From contig JASHTC010000195.1 of NCBI GenBank assembly GCA_030040755.1, forward strand, positions 1 through 11,084: 11,084 nucleotides of DNA. The letters run 5' to 3'. Below are positions 6,808 to 11,084 of this stretch, piece by piece. This DNA comes from Thermoplasmata archaeon. GTDB taxonomy: Archaea; Thermoplasmatota; Thermoplasmata; Lutacidiplasmatales; UBA184. The notes below the pieces were generated by a model. That model did not search any database, was not told the origin of the DNA, and saw only the letters and a list, made by a program, of their open reading frames with translations. Each line of letters starts with the position of its first letter. The stretch's first letter is position 1. Position numbers and translations under genes: made by a program.

Positions 6808-7272
6808 CTACACCACCACGAGGAAGGAGCGCATCGTGCCGTGGTACGTGCCGCAGAACTCACTGCACTGGATCAGATACTGACTGCCGGGGGCCACGTT
6901 CGGGACCGCGAAGGCGAAGTGGTTGACCCGCCCGGGGATCGCGTCGATGCGGACCCCGAGCTGGGGGATGTTGAAGGAGTGGATCACGTCCGCCCCGGTG
7001 ACGTTGATCTCGATCTCCGCGCCCGGCGGGGCCCATAATGCGCCGCCGCTCACCGTGTTGGTCGTCGCGTCGTAGGTCGAGTTGACGCACGGCGGGGTCC
7101 GGTTCGTGTAGCAGAACTCCCAGTTCCACTGATGACCGACCACGGTCACGTACTCGGTCGGGTCCCCGGGCAATGAGTCGATGTGATACAGCAGCACGGT
7201 CGAGTAGGCCGCCACCCCGGCGAGCAGGGCGACGACCGCGAGCGTCCAGGCGAGCTCGAGCTTGTTAACCAT
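6808..7272 (-). CDS. coxB: Cytochrome c oxidase subunit II, CuA domain with one TM
   Basis: 154-residue heme-copper oxidase subunit II. One TM helix (about 8-29) is followed by an external cupredoxin domain carrying the full binuclear CuA site: His98 (VIHSFNIP), then Cys136, Glu138, Cys140, His144 and Met147 in CSEFCGTYHGTM. The aromatic stretch GHQWNWEF (46-53), as in subunit II proteins, would help electron entry. Its role is to accept electrons from an external donor, here plausibly a cupredoxin, and pass them to subunit I. Standard subunit II has two N-terminal TM helices. This one begins at NKLELAWT, which corresponds to the start of the usual second helix. Helix 1 appears to be encoded by the overlapping upstream ORF. 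Cys54 and Cys62 are extra and could form a disulfide. No subunit I gene is adjacent; downstream lies a convergent gene. Confidence 0.92.
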   Translation of the reverse strand: MVNKLELAWTLAVVALLAGVAAYSTVLLYHIDSLPGDPTEYVTVVGHQWNWEFCYTNRTPPCVNSTYDATTNTVSGGALWAPPGAEIEINVTGADVIHSFNIPQLGVRIDAIPGRVNHFAFAVPNVAPGSQYLIQCSEFCGTYHGTMRSFLVVV

Positions 7273-7369
7273 ACCTCCGCCGGTTCGCCACGGGGTCGCG
7301 CCACTTCCAGACGCTGTAGACCAGGAAGGCGAAGGTCACGATCGCACCCGCGACGCTGATCCCGAGCAT
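7265..7369 (-). CDS. Small single-TM protein, probable split-off helix 1 of CoxB
   Basis: A 34-codon ORF from ATG 7369-7367 to TAA 7267-7265. It overlaps the coxB start by 8 nt. It encodes one hydrophobic helix (GISVAGAIVTFAFLVYSV, residues 3-20) ending in WKWRDPVANRRRYG. The positive C-terminal end predicts N-out, C-in topology. Helix 1 of ordinary subunit II has the same topology and the same kind of ending (YSV-x-x-Arg-rich). The frame stays open upstream to a TAG at 7495-7493, adding 41 codons including NLQETSPLIWV, but without a start codon. It may be a real separate subunit. Thermus ba3 oxidase has a 34-residue subunit IIa, described as reversed in direction. Alternatively it is the 5' part of coxB separated by a +1 frameshift. 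Confidence 0.6.
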   Translation of the reverse strand: MLGISVAGAIVTFAFLVYSVWKWRDPVANRRRYG

Positions 7370-7568
7370 GACCCAGATCAGCGGGCTGGTCTCCTGGAGG
7401 TTCGTCTGCGTGGCCTGCAGCAGGGGCGGGACGCGGCCCAGGGTCGACGCGAACGTCGTTCCTCCGTTTCCAGCCGACGGGTGGGGGAGGACCTACATAT
7501 GGGCCGCGTACGAACCGGTCCCGGCCCGAGCTGGACCGCGCGCGAGACGGGCGGTTCGTACGGAGGGC

Positions 7569-7576
7569 GTTTTAAC
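7569..7576. promoter_or_regulatory. TATA-like box in the divergent cupredoxin/coxB region
   Basis: GTTTTAAC is centred about 28 nt before GTG 7600, which fits a leaderless start for the cupredoxin gene. Read on the minus strand it is GTTAAAAC, so the same patch might also serve minus-strand transcription toward coxB. A second A/T patch on the minus strand, CATATGTA (7501-7494 region), is closer to the coxB side. The 230 nt from 7370 to 7599 otherwise hold no recognisable gene start. Confidence 0.5.
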
Positions 7577-7599
7577 CCGACCGGGCCTGCTCCGCCCGC

Positions 7600-8340
7600 G
7601 TGCACGGCTCGGGAGCTCACTCGAGGGAGCGACGGCGACCTCGTCGCCGCGCGCTCGCGGTATGGATCGCCTGCCTTCTGGTGGTCGGGGTTCTCTCCTT
7701 CGTCAGCCACCCAGCCTCGGCGAACGCCTACGTCGTGGACGCGGCGGGCTCGGCCAGCGTCTCCGTGACCGCCTCCTCCGGGTTCATGTTCACTCCGAAC
7801 AACTTCAACGACGTCGCCACGAACACGACCGTGACGGTGACGTTCGTCGACGGAGACACGCTCGCGCACACCTTCTCGATTCTCGACCGTCAGGGGGTGG
7901 TGATCCCCGACCAGTCCACGATCACCCCGACGCAGCTCGACCAGCTCTTCACGCAGTACGGCGCGTTGGTCTCGATGACCAACAACCCCGGTCAGACCAA
8001 CACCACCACCTTCGCCTCCCCCGGAACCGGTTGGTACGAGTTCGTCTGCCTCGAGGAGGGACACTTCCAGTCCGGGATGTTCGGGTTCATCGCGTTCGGC
8101 GAGGCCCTCCCCACGAACCTCAGCGTCAGCGCGCCATACGACGGACCCGGCGCCGCGGTGTTCATCATCATCGGGACGATCGTCGCGCTGACGGTCATCT
8201 CGGTCGTGCTCGGGTTCGTGGTCGGGCGACGCCGGGGGAGCTCGGACGAGATGCCGCCGGAACGGTTGGGTTACCCCGAGCCGGAGGCGCCTCCGACCTC
8301 GGAGCCACTCCCCGAGTCGCCCGCTCCCCCCAAGCCCTAG
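7600..8340 (+). CDS. Membrane-anchored single-domain cupredoxin
   Basis: 246 residues from GTG 7600, chosen because it lies 28 nt after a TATA-like box and keeps a full signal sequence. The N-terminus is very basic (RERRRPRRR, 9-17), then hydrophobic (18-36), with a likely cleavage after ASANA (about 43). One cupredoxin domain follows with a complete type-1 copper set: His90 (LAHTFSI), Cys150, His155 and Met160 in FVCLEEGHFQSGMFGF. A TM helix (about 184-208) and an acidic, Pro-rich tail end the protein. It shares with domain 1 of the double cupredoxin a TPTQ-x-DQ insertion between the first His and the Cys, so the two are paralogues. It is probably an external electron carrier for an oxidase. 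The twin arginines might allow Tat export, but the canonical S-R-R-x-F-L-K motif is not present. Confidence 0.85.
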   Translation: MHGSGAHSRERRRPRRRALAVWIACLLVVGVLSFVSHPASANAYVVDAAGSASVSVTASSGFMFTPNNFNDVATNTTVTVTFVDGDTLAHTFSILDRQGVVIPDQSTITPTQLDQLFTQYGALVSMTNNPGQTNTTTFASPGTGWYEFVCLEEGHFQSGMFGFIAFGEALPTNLSVSAPYDGPGAAVFIIIGTIVALTVISVVLGFVVGRRRGSSDEMPPERLGYPEPEAPPTSEPLPESPAPPKP

Positions 8341-8347
8341 CTCCAAC

Positions 8348-8397
8348 ACAAGGTTCAAAAAGGGCCCCCCGTATGACCTACGGACCTTGTAGTAGGT
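8348..8397. promoter_or_regulatory. TATA region flanked by two inverted repeats (operator candidate)
   Basis: TTCAAAAA (8354-8361) is the likely TATA-like box for the AbrB-PhoU gene. ACAAGGT (8348-8354) and ACCTTGT (8384-8390) are a perfect 7-bp inverted repeat on either side of it. ACCTAC (8376-8381) and GTAGGT (8392-8397) form a second, perfect 6-bp repeat around the expected transcription start near 8384. Symmetry like this suits a dimeric regulator, possibly the AbrB-domain product of the gene itself. Autoregulation is inference. Confidence 0.5.
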
Positions 8398-8410
8398 TGG
8401 GGAACTCTGC

Positions 8411-9451
<1,041 letters not shown>

Positions 9452-9511
9452 GGGCCGTTTATCTGCTCGCGGTCCGGACGACCCGTACCGGTTGGGTCGC
9501 CCGATACGAAC

Positions 9512-9546
9512 GCCATATCCTCCCCCCTCGGGTCCAACCGCGAGGG
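9512..9546 (+). promoter_or_regulatory. Possible TATA box and hairpin before tatA
   Basis: GCCATATC (about 9512-9519) is an A/T-rich patch about 36 nt before ATG 9552. CCCTCG (9525-9530) can pair with CGAGGG (9541-9546), with GGT/ACC extending the stem inside around one bulged base. A second A/T patch, GTTTATC, lies at 9457-9463, just after the regulator stop. The assignment is weak. Confidence 0.3.
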
Positions 9547-9551
9547 CGCCG

Positions 9552-9764
9552 ATGTTCGACTCAATCGATGACTGGCTGATCATCGCCGTGGTCGCGGGGA
9601 TTCTGTTCTACGGGTCCTCGAAGATTCCCCAGCTCGCGCACAGCCTGGGGCGGTCGATGGGAGAGTTCAAGCGCGGACGGCTGGAAGTGGAGCGGGAGCT
9701 GAAGGCCGAGCAGGCCGCCGCGGCCGCGAGCCCGCCCGCCCCGGCCGCCGGACGGAGCCCCTAG
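9552..9764 (+). CDS. tatA: Tat translocase subunit TatA
   Basis: 70 residues in the standard TatA layout: a short external N-terminus (MFDSIDDW), one TM helix (about 9-20), a hinge (YGSSKIPQL, in place of the usual FGPKKLPEL), an amphipathic helix (AHSLGRSMGEFKRG, 29-42), then a charged and Ala/Pro-rich tail. TatA oligomers form the passage for folded proteins carrying twin-arginine signals. ATG 9552 is preferred to the in-frame TTG at 9492, because TatA proteins begin right before the TM helix and the extra 20 residues would be Pro-rich and unlike the family. tatC follows after 98 nt on the same strand. Confidence 0.9.
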   Translation: MFDSIDDWLIIAVVAGILFYGSSKIPQLAHSLGRSMGEFKRGRLEVERELKAEQAAAAASPPAPAAGRSP

Positions 9765-9790
9765 GTCCCCTCCGAGGCATGCGGGACCGA

Positions 9791-9855
9791 CCGACCACGC
9801 GTCGCCGAACGCCCCGCGGGCCTCTCCCGGGGGGACCTCGGCGGGGGGTGGTCGG
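9791..9855 (+). promoter_or_regulatory. Inverted repeat reaching the tatC ribosome-binding site
   Basis: CCGACCAC (9791-9798) is perfectly complementary to GTGGTCGG (9848-9855), with a GC-rich interior holding CCCGCGGG. The right arm touches GGTGA (9855-9859), the only Shine-Dalgarno-like element before ATG 9863. Folding of the tatA-tatC leader could therefore limit tatC translation. This is a structural prediction only. Confidence 0.35.
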
Positions 9856-9862
9856 GTGACCT

Positions 9863-10696
9863 ATGAGCGACCTCGACCGGATCCTCGGGGTCCTCGCGGA
9901 GGTCCGTCTCCGCCTCGTCCGCATGGCCTGGGTGCTCGGGCCGCTCTTCGGCTTCTTGTTGTTCTTCGAGATCGTCCCCGTCCGGCTCTCCCTCCTCGGG
10001 GTCTCGGTCCCCGCCGGCTACCCGTGGCCCAATCCGTTCTACAACGTGACCGCCCAGGTGTTCCGCGCGATGGTCCGTTGGATGCTCCCGCCGGGGGTCG
10101 AGCTCCTGAACGTCGGAGTGGGCGACTCGATCCTCGTGCAGATGGAGATCGGTCTCCTGCTCACGCTCATCCTCGGGATGCCCTGGATCGTCCACGAGGT
10201 CGCCGCCTTTCTCGTGCCGGCCCTGCGGAGGAACGAGCGGGCCCTGATCCGGCAGGTCGGGATCCCGGCGACGGTCCTCTTCGGGCTCGGCACCGGGATC
10301 GGCCTGTTCCTCATCACGCCGTTCACCTTCCTCCTGCTGTTCAAGTACGTCGCGGCGATGGGGCTCGCTCCCGTCCTCGGCGTGCAGGACTTCGTCACCT
10401 TCGCCCTCCTCTACTCGATCGCCTTCGGGGTGGTCTTCGAGCTCCCGGTCTTCATCTATGCCCTCACCCGGCTCGGCGTCGTGCACGCCGCGGTCTGGAA
10501 GAAGCACTGGCGGGGCGCGATCCTCGGCTCGCTCGTCTTCGGGATGGTGATCACGCCGGACAACTCGGGCATCACGATGCTCCTGATCGCCACCCCGATG
10601 GTCGGGCTGTACTTCGGGGGCGCCTACTTCGCGGGCCGCTGGGAACGTGGCGGGGAGGTGCGGGCCCGTCCGCCCGCCTCCGCCGGGGCGGGGTGA
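9863..10696 (+). CDS. tatC: Tat translocase core subunit TatC
   Basis: 277 residues, normal for TatC, with six TM helices (about 20-38, 90-118, 131-158, 173-200, 217-231, 236-256). Conserved points are visible: AEVRLRL (12-18), matching the N-terminal E-L-R-x-R segment; Glu125 in VPALRRNERAL (118-128), matching the key cytoplasmic Glu of E. coli TatC; FELP (192-195); and Asp233 in ITPDNSGITMLL (230-241). TatC recognises twin-arginine signal peptides in the membrane and recruits TatA. The usual His before the N-terminal E-L-R is Val here. The first external loop (about 39-85) is long, which fits TatC. A weak Shine-Dalgarno GGTGA precedes the ATG. A second TatA-like gene starts 9 nt after the stop. 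Confidence 0.92.
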   Translation: MSDLDRILGVLAEVRLRLVRMAWVLGPLFGFLLFFEIVPVRLSLLGVSVPAGYPWPNPFYNVTAQVFRAMVRWMLPPGVELLNVGVGDSILVQMEIGLLLTLILGMPWIVHEVAAFLVPALRRNERALIRQVGIPATVLFGLGTGIGLFLITPFTFLLLFKYVAAMGLAPVLGVQDFVTFALLYSIAFGVVFELPVFIYALTRLGVVHAAVWKKHWRGAILGSLVFGMVITPDNSGITMLLIATPMVGLYFGGAYFAGRWERGGEVRARPPASAGAG

Positions 10697-10705
10697 CGTA
10701 GCCCC

Positions 10706-11084
10706 GTGGCGCTCTTCTCCGACATCGACTGGATGATCGTCCTGGTCGCGGCGGCCTTCCTGCTCTTCGGCCAACAGAACGCCGAGACCCTTCGCTCCCT
10801 CGGCCGATGGTACGGTCGGGCCCTGCGGTTGAAGCAGGAGCTCCTGGCCGAGTTCAGCCGGGCCGCGGACCTCCCCGCGCCGGGGGGGAACCTGACGATC
10901 CGGGGGGCCCTCCTCGGCCTCGACCCCCCGCCTAGCGCGACGCGGGGGGTGCCGATCGCGGTCGCGCGCGCTCCCGAGGCTTCCCTCTCCCCCGTCTTCG
11001 GCCCCACCGGGCCGCCGTGGACCGGCGGGTACCCGACCCCGACCTGGTCGACGACCGTCGCGGCCGTTCCCCCCGAGGAGGAGG
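10706..11084 (+). CDS. Second TatA/TatB-like protein, cut by the window end
   Basis: An open frame from GTG 10706 to the window end gives 126 residues without a stop. The N-terminus (MALFSDIDWMIVLVAAAFLLFGQQN) has the TatA/B plan of a short head, one TM helix (about 9-22) and an F-G hinge. It is followed by an amphipathic, basic helix (TLRSLGRWYGRALRLKQELL, 28-47). The usual P-K-K after the hinge glycine is replaced by Q-Q-N. After about residue 55 the protein becomes a long Pro/Ala/Gly-rich tail, much longer than in the tatA two genes upstream. A Shine-Dalgarno-like GGTGA at 10692-10696 overlaps the tatC stop. The three-gene order tatA-tatC-tatA/B suggests the two TatA-type proteins have different roles, as TatA and TatB do in other organisms; which role this one plays is unknown. 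Confidence 0.75.
   Translation, partial: MALFSDIDWMIVLVAAAFLLFGQQNAETLRSLGRWYGRALRLKQELLAEFSRAADLPAPGGNLTIRGALLGLDPPPSATRGVPIAVARAPEASLSPVFGPTGPPWTGGYPTPTWSTTVAAVPPEEE

Noticed and set aside
7493..7498. TAG after ATG 7498 read through as pyrrolysine or another amino acid
   Set aside because: TAG ends FixX, the second cupredoxin, the AbrB-PhoU gene and tatA here, so it is an ordinary stop. CATATG is a palindrome that easily gives a chance ATG.
7262..7768. A plus-strand open frame across the divergent region and the start of the cupredoxin gene
   Set aside because: It overlaps the minus-strand coxB start and helix-1 ORF and the true cupredoxin frame, and its product shows no motif or start signal.
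9492..9551. TTG 9492 as an upstream start for tatA
   Set aside because: It would add a Pro-rich 20-residue head before the TM helix, unlike TatA proteins, which start a few residues before that helix as from ATG 9552.

Overview
The window is very GC-rich, densely coded DNA that looks archaeal, most likely from a high-GC Thermoplasmatota (Euryarchaeota-type) lineage. The group is an inference; archaeal origin is better supported. It rests on an XPD/Rad3-type helicase with four cysteines for an iron-sulfur cluster, an AbrB-PhoU fusion regulator of a type common in archaea, secreted cupredoxins rich in N-glycosylation sequons, and TATA-like boxes 27-28 nt upstream of GTG starts, as expected for leaderless archaeal transcripts.

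Layout. (1) 1-125: 3' end of a FixX-type ferredoxin. (2) About 244-2295: XPD-like DNA helicase whose frame has no usable start codon before the Walker A motif. (3) 2328-4743: three overlapping genes forming an operon: a HddA-like GHMP sugar kinase, a GmhA-like SIS isomerase, and a protein with two CBS domains plus a ParB/SerK-like domain. The first two suggest synthesis of an activated heptose for surface glycans or glycoproteins. (4) 4819-8340: a membrane and respiratory block. An orphan polytopic membrane protein (4819-5736) is followed with overlap by a secreted double cupredoxin (5733-6770). It converges on a short single-TM CoxB with a complete CuA site (minus strand, 6808-7272). CoxB is preceded, with an 8-nt overlap, by a 34-codon ORF that looks like the missing first transmembrane helix of subunit II. 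A second membrane-anchored cupredoxin (7600-8340) diverges from these. No subunit I gene is in the window. (5) 8411-9451: AbrB-PhoU regulator preceded by two inverted repeats around its TATA region. (6) 9552-11084: Tat export genes tatA, tatC and a second, longer TatA/B-like gene cut by the window end.

How the parts may work together (inference). The cupredoxins and CuA subunit would form an electron-delivery chain on the outer face of the membrane to a heme-copper oxidase encoded elsewhere. They carry many Asn-X-Ser/Thr sequons, so glycosylation fed by sugar-phosphate genes such as those in block 3 is plausible. The most interesting points are the apparently split subunit II, the double cupredoxin with one degenerate copper site, and the CBS-ParB/SerK-like protein locked into a heptose operon. 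I found no tRNA, rRNA, CRISPR array, insertion sequence or phage gene.
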